Source: Nitrincola tibetensis
GTDB lineage: Bacteria > Pseudomonadota > Gammaproteobacteria > Pseudomonadales > Balneatricaceae
Assembly: GCF_003284585.1 (NCBI RefSeq)
Contig: NZ_QKRX01000014.1
Location: 1 to 64,000, forward strand
DNA length: 64,000 nucleotides
Direction: 5' to 3'
The position numbers and the translations under genes were made by a program. Positions 52,345 through 61,778 of the stretch are shown here, piece after piece. The notes under the pieces are model-generated. The model did no database searches and had not been told where the DNA came from. It was given only the letters and a program-made list of their open reading frames with translations. Position 1 is the stretch's first letter, and each line of letters opens with the position of its first letter.

Positions 52345-53403
52345 TTAGCGAGTTGCCCAAGAATTAAAGCGTTGCTCTAGCTCTTCACCAAAATCAACCC
52401 AAAAATCCGTGTTAACCGCGATAGCACCTATGAGATTTTCTGCGTGAGTTGGCATACGCTTAGCTTGTGCTTCAGATAGTGCACCAATGGCAGCAGGATT
52501 TACTGGGCCGTAAGGAATGTTGCTTGAGTAAACGGCTTGAGTGTCCGCTTGGCTCGCAAAACGGATAAATTCGTACGCATCTTCGACTTGAGTTGAGCCT
52601 TCGATAATGGTCCAGTAGTCCAAGTCGTAGAGACTTTCATTCCAAGTAATGGCAAGGTTGCGTCCTTCTTCTTGCGCAGCCGCAATACGGCCGTTATAAG
52701 AAGACGACATCACGACATCACCTGCAACCAGCCATTGAGGAGGCTGGGCACCGGCTTCCCACCATTGAATGTGTTCTTTGATTTCATCCAGTTTAGCAAA
52801 TGCACGCGCTACACCTTCTTCGGTGGCAAGCACATCGTACACATCAGTGCTGGAAACGCCATCGGCCATCAGTGCAAACTCAAGCGTGTACTTAGCCCCT
52901 CTGCGCAAGCCGCGTTTTCCAGGAAAGGTTTCAATGTCCCAGAAGTCCGCCCAGCTTAGCGGTGTGCCTTCCAGGCGGTCGGCGTCGTAGGCTAAAACCG
53001 TTGACCATACGAAACTACCAACACCACACTCAGTGACGGCTTCAGGGATTAATTGATCTTCAATGCCTAGTTTGGCCCAGTCGATGGGTTGAAACAGACC
53101 TTCAAAGCAACCGCGCACCAGTTCAGGCGATTCAACTTCAACCACATCCCAGCCAACATTGCCGGTTTCGACCATGGCGCGAATTCGCGCAAACTCACCG
53201 TTATAATCACCAGGGGTTAAGGTTTTTCCAGTTTTCTCTACAAATGGCGCGTAATAAGCTTTTTGCATAGCCTCCCCTGAGGAGCCACCAAACGAAATAA
53301 CCGTCATGGCTTGAGCGCTAAGTGCGAGAGATGCGGTTGCTATAGCAAGGCCTGTCACCAGGGCTGTTTTACGTGTGTTAAGCAGGGTGTTTTTCATGTT
53401 CAT
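52345..53403 (-). CDS. Periplasmic polyamine/amino-acid-type binding protein (PotF/PotD-like)
   Basis: A 352-residue solute-binding protein with a signal peptide ending SLALSAQA, then MTVISFGGSSGEAMQKAYYA. Family segments include GNVGWDVVEVESPELVRGC and LKYTLEFALMADG-like sequence. The mature protein delivers a cationic or amino substrate to the PotHI-like permeases. ATG 53403 follows GGAGAG; 53415 is the alternative. The ligand cannot be settled; neighbouring genes suggest putrescine, GABA or 5-aminovalerate. Confidence 0.83.
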   Translation of the reverse strand: MNMKNTLLNTRKTALVTGLAIATASLALSAQAMTVISFGGSSGEAMQKAYYAPFVEKTGKTLTPGDYNGEFARIRAMVETGNVGWDVVEVESPELVRGCFEGLFQPIDWAKLGIEDQLIPEAVTECGVGSFVWSTVLAYDADRLEGTPLSWADFWDIETFPGKRGLRRGAKYTLEFALMADGVSSTDVYDVLATEEGVARAFAKLDEIKEHIQWWEAGAQPPQWLVAGDVVMSSSYNGRIAAAQEEGRNLAITWNESLYDLDYWTIIEGSTQVEDAYEFIRFASQADTQAVYSSNIPYGPVNPAAIGALSEAQAKRMPTHAENLIGAIAVNTDFWVDFGEELEQRFNSWATR

Positions 53404-53447
53404 TTGACTCTCCATACAATTAAATAGTGCATCTAACAGTGAGTGAC

Positions 53448-54548
53448 TTACTGGTAATCTAACGCGCGCACATCCTGATCACTCCATCCGAGTTGAATGC
53501 GATCACCCGCTTTCAAGTTTGGACAAAGCTCATTGACAGGAACTTTTACATAAAATTGATCGTTGCCTGCCAATTCGCATCGAAGTCGCAAGTGATCCCC
53601 TAAATAAATAAACTCATGCAGGGTGGCGTTAAACTGGTTCTCTAAGTTCATATGCCCTGAGTTCAACCTGACACGCTCTGGGCGAATCGAGAGTTGCGTT
53701 TTGTCTCCGCTTTTGAGGTTGTTCCCAGCAAGTGCACGGGTTGTAAAACCATCACCAAAGCTGACTTGGCAAGTATCTTGCTCTTTCGATTGAATTTTGC
53801 CAGGAAGCGTATTGTTCTCGCCGATAAACTGGGCAACAAAGGAGTTTGCAGGGTATTCATAGAGATTGTTTGGCGTGTCGATTTGTTGAATCACGCCATC
53901 GTTAAATACCGCAACACGGTCCGACATGGTCAGGGCTTCTGATTGGTCGTGAGTAACAAAGACAACCGTTAAGCCTAATTGCTGATGCAGATGTTTAATT
54001 TCTAACTGCATGTGCTCTCTGAGTTGTTTGTCAAGAGCTCCCAGAGGTTCGTCCATTAGCACCAGTTGCGGCTCAAATACTAGCGCACGTGCAAGCGCAA
54101 CACGCTGTTGCTGGCCACCCGATAACTGAGAAGGGCGACGGTGTGCAAACTCTTTGAGTTTGATCGTGGTTAGAATTTTGTCGACCTTTTCTTTGGCAAT
54201 TGCTTTGGAGATTTTACGAGTTTTCAGTGGGTAGAGTAGATTTTCTTCTACCGACATGTGGGGAAATAATGCATAGTTTTGGAAAACCATGCCGATGTTG
54301 CGTTTGTGCGGAGGTAAGGTGTTTAATCTTTCTTGGCCCAGAAAAATGTCACCACTGGTGGGTGTTTCAAATCCTGCAAGCATCATTAGGCAAGTCGTTT
54401 TTCCTGAGCCAGAAGGGCCAAGTAAGGTAACAAACTCGCCTTTCTTTATGTTCAGGTTTAGATCTTTGACAACTAGATGCTCGCCATCATAGGTTTTCTG
54501 TACGCCTGAGAAACGAACCAAAGGTTCCATTTCCGTCGTTAGTTGCAT
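53448..54548 (-). CDS. Polyamine-type ABC ATP-binding protein (PotG/PotA-like)
   Basis: A 366-residue ATPase: Walker A GPSGSGKTT, signature LSGGQQQRVALARAL, Walker B LVLMDEPLGALD, switch His in FVTHDQSEALTMSDR, and a C-terminal TOBE domain (about 285-360). It is first in the operon, with AGGAG before its start, followed by binding protein, two permeases, dehydrogenase and aminotransferase. The divergent XRE-cupin gene probably regulates it. Confidence 0.88.
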   Translation of the reverse strand: MQLTTEMEPLVRFSGVQKTYDGEHLVVKDLNLNIKKGEFVTLLGPSGSGKTTCLMMLAGFETPTSGDIFLGQERLNTLPPHKRNIGMVFQNYALFPHMSVEENLLYPLKTRKISKAIAKEKVDKILTTIKLKEFAHRRPSQLSGGQQQRVALARALVFEPQLVLMDEPLGALDKQLREHMQLEIKHLHQQLGLTVVFVTHDQSEALTMSDRVAVFNDGVIQQIDTPNNLYEYPANSFVAQFIGENNTLPGKIQSKEQDTCQVSFGDGFTTRALAGNNLKSGDKTQLSIRPERVRLNSGHMNLENQFNATLHEFIYLGDHLRLRCELAGNDQFYVKVPVNELCPNLKAGDRIQLGWSDQDVRALDYQ

Positions 54549-54864
54549 ATTCTTCTCCTACTGTGTTGGTTAAGGCCAACTTGTTAATTATTATTGACAG
54601 CGAGGACGAAAAATAACACTCCACATGGAAGAGTGGGTATTATAATTGTATTTCCTGTTTTTATTAGGAAAGAAACTGTCAGTTATCAGGTTTGTTAGCA
54701 TGATTTGTGCCAGTTTTCTTTCCGTACATGATAAGTATTACGAATCATGTGTTAAGTTTATTTATCGCATATTTTGAGTCTACTCTGCAAGTGGAAAATG
54801 TGCACAAGCGTGGTGCTTGGTGGAATTGTATGAACCAAAATAATGCATCAAATAGGTGGTGTAA
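54549..54864. promoter_or_regulatory. Divergent promoter region of importer operon and XRE-cupin regulator
   Basis: About 315 bp with no gene. Two complementary half-sites, GGAAAGAAACTG (54667-54678) and CAGTTTTCTTTCC (54711-54723), face each other across 32 bp and may be regulator sites. Confidence 0.45.
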
Positions 54865-55431
54865 ATGAGCAGTCCAGGTAGTAAAGATGAGTTTGATTTA
54901 GGTGCTCAGCTTCGTTTTGTTCGCCAGAATGCAGGTTTGTCGCAACGGGAGCTTGCCAAGCGGGCAGGTGTAACGAATGCAGCGATTTCCTTGATTGAAA
55001 ACAATCAGAGTAGCCCTTCCGTATCCTCTTTGAAAAAGATCCTTGAGGTGATACCTATTTCTTTGACAGATTTTTTCTCGTTAGAGGCTCCTGAAGAGAG
55101 TCGGGTCTTTTTTAAAGCGAATGACTTAATGCCCATTACACAAGGCGAAGTAAAGTATCGGCAGGTCGGTGATATGCGCTTTCATAATCTGCAAATATTG
55201 CATGAGCACTATGCTCCCGGTGCAGATACTGGGCGGGCGATGCTTCAGCATGAGTCTGAAGAAGGTGGAATCGTCATTTCAGGATCGATTGAGTTGACGG
55301 TAGGTGATCAAAAAATGATTCTAAAAGAAGGTGATGCCTATTTATTCGATAGCCGAAAGCCGCATCGTTTCCGAAACCCCGGTAAAGATGTGTGTGTCAT
55401 CATCAGTGCATGCACTCCGCCTTATCTCTAA
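54865..55431 (+). CDS. XRE-family regulator with cupin domain (PuuR-like)
   Basis: A 188-residue protein: helix-turn-helix at 11-66 (LRFVRQNAGLSQRELAKRAG, NAAISLIENNQSSPSVSSLK) and cupin_2 domain at about 105-186 (YAPGADTGRAMLQHESEEGG, LKEGDAYLFDSRKPHRFRNP). This is the build of PuuR, the putrescine-responsive repressor. It diverges from the polyamine-type importer operon and likely controls it in response to the imported amine. Confidence 0.87.
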   Translation: MSSPGSKDEFDLGAQLRFVRQNAGLSQRELAKRAGVTNAAISLIENNQSSPSVSSLKKILEVIPISLTDFFSLEAPEESRVFFKANDLMPITQGEVKYRQVGDMRFHNLQILHEHYAPGADTGRAMLQHESEEGGIVISGSIELTVGDQKMILKEGDAYLFDSRKPHRFRNPGKDVCVIISACTPPYL

Positions 55432-55511
55432 AAGAGCCTTGCATCAGCTATGAGGAGGAGATCTTTATACATACTCCCTGCGTAAAGGATAAAAAGCAAA
55501 GGAGATGATTA

Positions 55512-55850
55512 ATGACCGATGCAATGCCCAAGCTGTTTTATGATGGCAATTGTCCGCTGTGTGAAAAGGAAATATGTTATTTAAACCCGAAGCTATTAGG
55601 AAAAATTGCTCTGATTGATATCAGTGAGGTGGGTTTTGAGGGGTGGGGCGGTGTGAGTAAGCAGGCGATGATGAAGAAAATTCATGTCTGGACCGGCCAG
55701 AATTTCTTAATTGGCTTGGATGCAACGCTTTACTACTGGCGCTTGGCAGGCTTGTCTTTGCCCGCTAAATTGTTAAGCCTACCAATTGTCTACTCAATTG
55801 CCAATGCGGGCTATAATATTTGGGCGCACTGGAGGTATCGACGTCTTTAG
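55512..55850 (+). CDS. DCC-family thiol-disulfide oxidoreductase-like protein (DUF393)
   Basis: A 112-residue protein with the family motif YDGNCPLCEKEICYL (D-x-x-C-x-x-C) near residue 10, followed by LGKIALIDISEVG and the C-terminal YNIWAHWRYRR. DUF393 proteins have a thioredoxin-like fold and an unclear role. AAAGGAG precedes the start. It converges on bfd, separated by a small terminator. Confidence 0.85.
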   Translation: MTDAMPKLFYDGNCPLCEKEICYLNPKLLGKIALIDISEVGFEGWGGVSKQAMMKKIHVWTGQNFLIGLDATLYYWRLAGLSLPAKLLSLPIVYSIANAGYNIWAHWRYRRL

Positions 55851-55868
55851 ATTATGTTGTAAAAGGAG

Positions 55869-55890
55869 CGCTTCGACTTAAAGCGAAGCG
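55869..55890. terminator. Small bidirectional hairpin between the DCC gene and bfd
   Basis: CGCTTCG and CGAAGCG pair around an 8-base loop and overlap the bfd stop codon. Confidence 0.6.
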
Positions 55891-56078
55891 TCTTGAGCTA
55901 AATCGAATTGACTTTCAGATTGGTAGCTGCGAATGACATCGCGTGCAATGCACACACATTTTCCACAGCAATTGCCGACGCTTAAGTTCTTGTTGAGATC
56001 CTTAATGCTGGACATGCCTTCGCTGAGTGCTTGGCGAATATCGCTATCAGTCACATTGTTGCAAATACAAACATACAT
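55878..56078 (-). CDS. bfd: Bacterioferritin-associated ferredoxin
   Basis: A 66-residue 2Fe-2S protein with the Bfd cysteine pattern: C-x-C at MYVCICN and C-x2-C in GNCCGKC. Bfd gives electrons to bacterioferritin to release stored iron and is made under iron limitation. A strong Fur-box-like sequence sits 29 bp upstream of the start, consistent with that control. No bacterioferritin gene is in the window. Confidence 0.92.
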   Translation of the reverse strand: MYVCICNNVTDSDIRQALSEGMSSIKDLNKNLSVGNCCGKCVCIARDVIRSYQSESQFDLAQDASL

Positions 56079-56106
56079 GGCTACTGAACCTCAGTGTTAA
56101 AGTATA

Positions 56107-56128
56107 TGCAAATGATAATGCTTATCGG
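56107..56128 (-). promoter_or_regulatory. Fur box upstream of bfd
   Basis: TGCAAATGATAATGCTTATC matches the Fur consensus well (GATAATGATAATCATTATC type) and lies directly upstream of bfd. Confidence 0.75.
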
Positions 56129-56189
56129 ATAAATTGCAATGAAGATTTATTAATTGTTAGTGTATGATCGATAAAGAATTGCAATTGTT

Positions 56190-56220
56190 CCAGCACACTT
56201 CCTATTAAGTCGTGTGCTGG
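56190..56220. terminator. Hairpin downstream of the cryptochrome gene
   Basis: CCAGCACAC and GTGTGCTGG pair perfectly around a 13-base loop beyond the cryptochrome stop codon. It lacks a strong T-run. Confidence 0.5.
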
Positions 56221-56243
56221 GTCTTTCATCTCAGTGAATTTCG

Positions 56244-57554
56244 TTATTGAATTGGCCAATCAGCCGCATCCACAGAATGGCTGGGCAGAGTTTGTTTATC
56301 TCCTTGCCAGCGCTTAATAAACAAGGATTGGGGGTCGTAAGTTTGAGCTTGTTTGTCGATATTGAAGTGCCTTAAACCTCTCGGATCTGCTCCAACACCT
56401 GCCAAATATTGCCAGTTCCCCCAGTTTGATGCAGCGTCATAGTCAATCAAGTGCTGTTCGAACCAGTCGGCGCCATAGCGCCAGTCGATTTCCAACTCAT
56501 TAATTAAGCAGCTCGCGGCAATTTGACGGCCTCTGTTGGACATATAACCCGTTGCACGTAATTGCTTCATGCAGGCATTGACGAGTGGGAAGGCGGTTGT
56601 CCCCTCGCACCATGATTTAAAACGTTGCGGATAAAAACTTGTGAGGGGTTTGCGTGACTTAATCCCTTTAAACTGGAAAAGCTTTGCACCGTGCTTAAGG
56701 GCATACCATTGAAAATACTCGCGCCACAGGAGTTCGAAATAAATCCAATAGGTCGAATCGTTAGCACCATGCACTTTTTCATAAGTTAGAAGCCTTTCGT
56801 AAATACGTTTAACCGAAAGGCAGCCAAGTGCTAACCAAGGTGAGAATTTGGTTGAATATTCCCATTGGTCCAGGGCATTGCGTGTTTCTTTATACTCAGA
56901 GGGTGCAGAAGATGCGAAATACTGATGCAAGTGGTGGTCGCCTGCTACTTCTCCACCCTTAAATTGCGAGACGTTGTTTTCCCTAAAGGGAAGATGGCTC
57001 GGCCATTCACTTTTGTTGATAGGTGATGTCGGTAGCTGAGTTGGTCGATCGTAAGGAGCTAAAATTGTACGGGTTTCAATGCGTTTTCTAAATTGGGAAA
57101 AAATATCGGGTAAGTCTTCAAGCGAGAAAGGTAACTCGTTACGTGACCAGAGGGTGTTTGATTCGTACTCTTCAAACTTTATGTACGGATAAGACCGCTT
57201 GAGTGTCAGCCAATAGTCTTGTTCGTTCCAGCCAACATTTAAACTGCGAAATACAGCCGTGATGTCATGCTGAGTAATGAGCTGAGCAATGACGTCTTTT
57301 GCAGACTCAAAACGTATGAGAAGTTGTTGTCCGTAAGACTTTAAGGTGTTTGTAAGACAAGTGATCGACTCTTTTAAAAATTGCCATCGCGGTGCACCAA
57401 TGGGGTGATGGCTAAAGTGGCCGGATGAAAAGAGTGCTGGGTCAATGCAGTAAACACAAACTAAGCTATCGCAGGATTCTATGGCTTTGAGTAGAGCCGG
57501 ATGATCGTCCACTCGTAAATCGTTTGTGAATAAGAAGAGATGATTGGCTTTCAT
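56244..57554 (-). CDS. Cryptochrome DASH / photolyase-family protein
   Basis: A 436-residue protein: N-terminal photolyase alpha/beta domain (LFTNDLRVDDHPAL, VYCIDPALF, LGAPRW-like IGAPRWQFL) and C-terminal FAD domain with YSTKFSPWLALGCLS, YFELLWREYFQW, RATGYMSNRGRQIAASCL, DYDAASNWGNWQYLAGVGAD and the terminal DPRGLRHFNIDKQA typical of the DASH clade. It likely repairs cyclobutane dimers in single-stranded or looped DNA, or serves as a blue-light sensor. ATG 57554 is preferred; a TTG at 57566 is possible. Confidence 0.9.
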   Translation of the reverse strand: MKANHLFLFTNDLRVDDHPALLKAIESCDSLVCVYCIDPALFSSGHFSHHPIGAPRWQFLKESITCLTNTLKSYGQQLLIRFESAKDVIAQLITQHDITAVFRSLNVGWNEQDYWLTLKRSYPYIKFEEYESNTLWSRNELPFSLEDLPDIFSQFRKRIETRTILAPYDRPTQLPTSPINKSEWPSHLPFRENNVSQFKGGEVAGDHHLHQYFASSAPSEYKETRNALDQWEYSTKFSPWLALGCLSVKRIYERLLTYEKVHGANDSTYWIYFELLWREYFQWYALKHGAKLFQFKGIKSRKPLTSFYPQRFKSWCEGTTAFPLVNACMKQLRATGYMSNRGRQIAASCLINELEIDWRYGADWFEQHLIDYDAASNWGNWQYLAGVGADPRGLRHFNIDKQAQTYDPQSLFIKRWQGDKQTLPSHSVDAADWPIQ

Positions 57555-57657
57555 AGTCGGCCCCAATGCATAAAGGTTTACTTACGATCAGCCTTTATGA
57601 TTGGAGCCTCGCCTTCGTTTAATTACCCATATGACTCAAAGGAGATCATAGGTTTGA

Positions 57658-58035
57658 TTAGTTAACGGACTGTTCCACTCGGTCACGTAATTCCGGTTGT
57701 GTTTGAACGGCCATGGCAATGGCATTGTAATGTTCAACGGATAGGCCTGCTGCCTCAACAGTTTCAACCATTTTGCTGCCAGCTTCTTGCTGGAGCTCTG
57801 CTGCTTCGTCAGGATTGGCTGCAGATGCTAAACGATCCGCGTATTCGTTACGAATACCATCCAGTTCATTTTGAACAGCAATGAATTTTTCAATGTCAGC
57901 GTCAGTAAAATTAGACTCTTGATGCTGGGTCGTATGAGGTTCTTCATTTGTCGGATAGCTTGTCTCTGCAAATACCGCAGGGACCATCGTAAAGCTTAAC
58001 AATGCAGTTATAAGACCAGCGTTAAGAATTTTCAT
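57658..58035 (-). CDS. DUF4168 periplasmic protein
   Basis: A 125-residue protein with a signal peptide (MKILNAGLITALLSFTMVPAVFA) and a mature helical domain of the DUF4168 family: FTDADIEKFIAVQNELDGIR, then YNAIAMAVQTQPELRDRV. Function is unknown. It is usually a secreted, stress-associated small protein. AGGAG precedes the start. Confidence 0.82.
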   Translation of the reverse strand: MKILNAGLITALLSFTMVPAVFAETSYPTNEEPHTTQHQESNFTDADIEKFIAVQNELDGIRNEYADRLASAANPDEAAELQQEAGSKMVETVEAAGLSVEHYNAIAMAVQTQPELRDRVEQSVN

Positions 58036-58237
58036 AATTTAACTCCTTTTGTTGATTTCACATTAGATATAGCGATAACCGTGCCAATCTTGAAAAGATT
58101 GAATTAATATATTGATTTATAATGATTTTATTATTTTAATTGATTTTTAAGGCTGGCTGGCAAGGCTTTAAATTACCGGAATTGTGTGTCATTATGACTC
58201 ATGTGTCATAAAATCCTAGTATGTGGGAGGTATTTTC

Positions 58238-59695
58238 ATGCGATTTCCGCTGATGTTTTCGAGTTTAAAGCGAGTGTTGATTCTGCAAGTCGTTGCACCC
58301 GTGTTGATAATGCTCGGTGTGATTTTGGCGGGTGGGCAAATGGTGATTGAGTCTTTTATTGAAGAGAGAATGCAGCGTGATCTGCAACTGGTAGCACGGG
58401 CGATTTATCTGCCTGTCAATCAAGCATTGGAGCGTCAGGACCTCGAGCAACTTGAAGAAAGCTTAGCGTCAGTGTTTGGTATTACTGAAGTCTACGGTGC
58501 GTATTTATTTGATACGGAAGGCAATCGACTGATTAGCTTTGGTGCCGTTAATCCAACTAAGCGGCAGGCAACTACTGCATTAGAGAAAACATTGGTTGGG
58601 GAGTTTGCACATTACGAAAGAATTCGTGGGCGCAATGTGTATTCATTTTTCTTACCCCTGTTTGACGCGGGAGGAGCGCCAAGTGGTTTGCTGCAGGTGA
58701 CGCGTCGTCGTAGTGATATGGATCAGGCATTGGTGACGATTCAATACGCTTCCTGGGGCGGTTTTACGGCAGTTGCGCTATTAATCTTGGCCGTTTTAAT
58801 CTATGCGCATCAGCGTGCGGTGGGACGACCGATTGAAAGTTTATTAACCAGTATGCGAAAAGTCGAGCAGGGAGATGCGTCTCATCGGGCAGAATTGACG
58901 GGGCCTACGGAAATTCGACAGCTTGCTAATGGTTTAAATGGGATGCTGGATGCAATGAAAGCCGCTGAGGAGCGTGAAGTCGCACAACGAAAAGCGCAAA
59001 CCTTAATGTCTGATCGACTCAGGCAAAGTGAGAATATGGCATCATTAGGGCAAGTGTCGGCAGGTGTGGCACATGAGTTGGCCGCACCTTTAACCGTGGT
59101 GGATGGTCGTGCTCGGCGCTTACTCAAACGTGCGCAGTCGGCTGATGATCAGCGCGAACTTGAAGATATTCGCCATCAAGCGGGTCGTATGACATCAATC
59201 ATTCAGCAATTATTAACCTTTGGGCGCGCTTCGAGTGCTTCACAGCAGAGTCTGTCTGTCCGTTCTTGGGTGCATCACGCTCAAGCAATTGTTGCAGAAG
59301 AGGGGTACCTCGTTGATGTGATTGAGGCCGATGATATCTCGATTCAAGGTGACCCTTTGGGGCTGGAGCAGGTGCTGATTAATTTGCTGAGAAATGCGCG
59401 GCAGGCATGTCCTCAAGGGCAAGTACAGGTTTCATGGCAGTTATTGGATGAGGGTAACACCTTAGCACTTTGGGTTGACGATGAGGGTGAAGGGGTTGAT
59501 GAAGAGATGAGAAACCAGCTATTTGATCCCTTTGTTACCACAAAGCTTCCAGGGCAAGGCAGTGGCTTAGGCTTGGCAATCGTAAACCGAGTGATTAAAG
59601 AGCATCAAGGCCGCATTGAAATCAGTGAGAGTGCGTTGGGCGGTGCACGTTTTTTAATGACCTTACCGATTTTAGTAGAAGGGGATGTTTCATGA
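58238..59695 (+). CDS. Membrane sensor histidine kinase (NtrB-type)
   Basis: A 485-residue kinase: TM1 about 10-32, periplasmic sensor about 33-170, TM2 about 172-192, HAMP about 193-245, HisKA with LGQVSAGVAHELAAPLTVVD, and HATPase with NLLRNARQACP, VDDEGEGVDEE and GSGLGLAIVNRVIKEH. ATG 58238 (GGGAGG upstream) is preferred to a GTG at 58223. Coupled by ATGA to a sigma-54 activator. The signal is unknown; the form resembles DctB-type sensors without a clear ligand motif. Confidence 0.86.
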   Translation: MRFPLMFSSLKRVLILQVVAPVLIMLGVILAGGQMVIESFIEERMQRDLQLVARAIYLPVNQALERQDLEQLEESLASVFGITEVYGAYLFDTEGNRLISFGAVNPTKRQATTALEKTLVGEFAHYERIRGRNVYSFFLPLFDAGGAPSGLLQVTRRRSDMDQALVTIQYASWGGFTAVALLILAVLIYAHQRAVGRPIESLLTSMRKVEQGDASHRAELTGPTEIRQLANGLNGMLDAMKAAEEREVAQRKAQTLMSDRLRQSENMASLGQVSAGVAHELAAPLTVVDGRARRLLKRAQSADDQRELEDIRHQAGRMTSIIQQLLTFGRASSASQQSLSVRSWVHHAQAIVAEEGYLVDVIEADDISIQGDPLGLEQVLINLLRNARQACPQGQVQVSWQLLDEGNTLALWVDDEGEGVDEEMRNQLFDPFVTTKLPGQGSGLGLAIVNRVIKEHQGRIEISESALGGARFLMTLPILVEGDVS

Positions 59696-61092
59696 GTGCA
59701 GCACAGGTCGGCGCGACAGTTTTAGTATTGGAAGATGACAAAGGTCTTGCCGCATTAATTGCTGATGAGTTGGATGCTCAAGGATACACCCCCTTAATCC
59801 ATTATCGATTGCAGGATGCGCTTCAGGCTTTGAGTCATGATACTCCCTCGTTGATTGTTACCGATTTGCGTCTACCTGACGGAAAAGGAATGGATCTGGT
59901 TAGGTTTGTCAATGAGCGTTGGTCCGAGAGTGAGCGGCCAGGTCTCATTGTGATTACGGCTTTTGGCAGTGTAAAGCAGGCGGTTGAGGCTTTACAGGCA
60001 GGTGCAGATGACTTTATTACCAAACCTCTGGATATGGACCACTTTTTATTGAGTGTCCATAAAACCTTGCAGACACGACAGCTACAAGATGAATTGCACC
60101 GCTACCGAAAGCTCTCAAAAGACAAGGGTTTTCATGATATTTTTGGCTCCAGTCAGGTGATGCGAAATCTGTTTAATCAGATAAAAGTCATTGCTAGGGC
60201 GCAGGGGCCTGTTTTAATTGTTGGTGAAAGTGGAACAGGTAAAGAACTGGTTGCAAAGGCCATTCATGCTGAAAGTGACCGTGCACAAGGGCCTTTTTTA
60301 GCAGTGAACTGTGCGGGGATACCTCAGGATTTGTTAGAAAGTGAGTTTTTTGGGCATGCTGTAGGTGCGTTTACCGGAGCAAAAGGGGCTCGCAAAGGTC
60401 TATTGCAAGAGGCCAATGGGGGTACGTTATTATTGGATGAAATTGGTGAAATGCCGCTGACCCTGCAAGCTAAGTTGCTTAGAGCGCTTCAGGATGGTTC
60501 TATCCGTCCAGTCGGCCAAGACACAGAAGAGCATGTTGATGTCAGGGTGTTAGCTGCGACACATCGAGACTTACTATCCAAGGTCAGCGATGGCAGTTTC
60601 AGAGAAGATCTGTATTATCGATTAGAAACCTTTAGTCTTACGGTGCCTGCGTTACGAGAGCGAGAAGATGACTTAGAGGCGTTGGCCGCACGTTTTATGC
60701 AAACGCTTGCTATCTCGCAGCAAAAGCCGATTCAGGGATTTAGTAAAGACGCCTTGGCTCTGATTAAGTCTTATGATTTCCCAGGCAATGTCCGTGAGTT
60801 GCAAAATGTGATTGAGCGAGCAGTGACTTTTTGCAGTCATGCCTATATTCAAGTTGATGATTTACCATCTCGGCTTTTAAATCCGAGCAAAGTTTCCACG
60901 CAAGACGAAAGCCATGTTGTTGGTATTGAGCATCAACTTTTATCTGGAAGGGTCTTGCCAACGTTAGAGGAGTTGCAGCGGCGTTACATTAACCACGTAC
61001 TCAACGAAGTGGATGGAAATAAGCGTCGCGCAGCTGCTTTACTGGGTATTGGTCGAAGAACTCTATATCGCTGGCTGGATGAGGATGAATAG
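59692..61092 (+). CDS. Sigma-54-dependent response regulator (NtrC family)
   Basis: A 466-residue activator: receiver 8-125 ([35 protein letters not shown]), AAA+ domain 150-385 with Walker A GESGTGKE, sigma-54 contact motif GAFTGA, Walker [13 protein letters not shown] and arginine finger region [13 protein letters not shown] Fis-type helix-turn-helix ends at [15 protein letters not shown]. It activates RpoN-dependent promoters, targets unknown. An inverted repeat after the stop serves as terminator. Confidence 0.9.
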   Translation: MSAAQVGATVLVLEDDKGLAALIADELDAQGYTPLIHYRLQDALQALSHDTPSLIVTDLRLPDGKGMDLVRFVNERWSESERPGLIVITAFGSVKQAVEALQAGADDFITKPLDMDHFLLSVHKTLQTRQLQDELHRYRKLSKDKGFHDIFGSSQVMRNLFNQIKVIARAQGPVLIVGESGTGKELVAKAIHAESDRAQGPFLAVNCAGIPQDLLESEFFGHAVGAFTGAKGARKGLLQEANGGTLLLDEIGEMPLTLQAKLLRALQDGSIRPVGQDTEEHVDVRVLAATHRDLLSKVSDGSFREDLYYRLETFSLTVPALREREDDLEALAARFMQTLAISQQKPIQGFSKDALALIKSYDFPGNVRELQNVIERAVTFCSHAYIQVDDLPSRLLNPSKVSTQDESHVVGIEHQLLSGRVLPTLEELQRRYINHVLNEVDGNKRRAAALLGIGRRTLYRWLDEDE

Positions 61093-61119
61093 CAAAGGTT
61101 TTTTTTCAATAACCTTTGC
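61092..61119 (+). terminator. Hairpin after the NtrC-type gene
   Basis: GCAAAGGTT and AACCTTTGC pair perfectly. The loop carries most of the T-run, so termination strength is uncertain. Confidence 0.5.
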
Positions 61120-61228
61120 GGTAACATCTTGTTTAGAGATCGAATATTCGTATAGGAAAGCTGAGTGGTCGGGCCATAGGTTTTGGCGACGCAAGCCACT
61201 CAGTGATCAAGTGATCAGGAGGGGTCAA

Positions 61229-61720
61229 ATGAGCGGGCGAGAATGGTATCTAGTGCAATGTAAGCCCGGGGAGACCCTCAGAGCACAGGAAAATCTAGAA
61301 AATCAAGGGTATGAATGTTACTTACCGATCCACGAGTGCGAAAAAATTCGAAACCGTAAGCGTGTGATTTTGCAGGAGCCACTGTTTCCGGGATATCTGT
61401 TTATTTATCTTGATAAATCAATGGATAATTGGCAGCCCATACGCTCAACAAGAGGCGTATCGAGAATGGTATCCTTTGGTGGATACCCGCTCTCAGTTAA
61501 TCATCGGATAATCTTTGAGCTTAAGCGTCGTTGTTCATCCATCCAAATGGCTAAGACATTAGAGAAGGGAGAGTCAATTCGTATTACTGAAGGTGCTTTT
61601 AAAGAAATTGAAGCAATCTTTGAATCATTTGATGGTGAAGAGCGCGTCGTGATTTTATTAAATGTGTTGCATCAACAACAAAAGATTACCTTGCCAGTGA
61701 CAAGTATCAAAAAAGCCTAA
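61229..61720 (+). CDS. rfaH: Transcription antiterminator RfaH
   Basis: A 163-residue NusG paralogue: REWYLVQCKPGETLRAQENL, YLPIHECEKIRNRKRV, LFPGYLFIYLD and TRGVSRMVSFGG, with a C-terminal KOW region (GAFKEIEAIFESFDGEERVV). RfaH binds elongating polymerase at ops sites and suppresses pausing in long surface-polysaccharide or other operons. ATG 61229 follows AGGAGGGG; the longer frame from 61013 overlaps the NtrC gene and has no similarity. No polysaccharide operon lies in the window. Confidence 0.88.
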   Translation: MSGREWYLVQCKPGETLRAQENLENQGYECYLPIHECEKIRNRKRVILQEPLFPGYLFIYLDKSMDNWQPIRSTRGVSRMVSFGGYPLSVNHRIIFELKRRCSSIQMAKTLEKGESIRITEGAFKEIEAIFESFDGEERVVILLNVLHQQQKITLPVTSIKKA

Positions 61721-61778
61721 GGTATTGGGTTCTTGATTTTGAACGTTAATACTTTTCTGATGTTAAAAGGAGGTCATT

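Noticed and set aside
52672-52990. Plus-strand ORFs opposite the polyamine-binding protein gene
   Set aside because: They are shadows of a clear, full-length coding gene on the other strand.
61116-61130. Possible ops element (GCGGTAACAT) before rfaH
   Set aside because: It shares only part of the GGCGGTAGCGTG consensus and lacks a long downstream operon. Chance similarity is likely.
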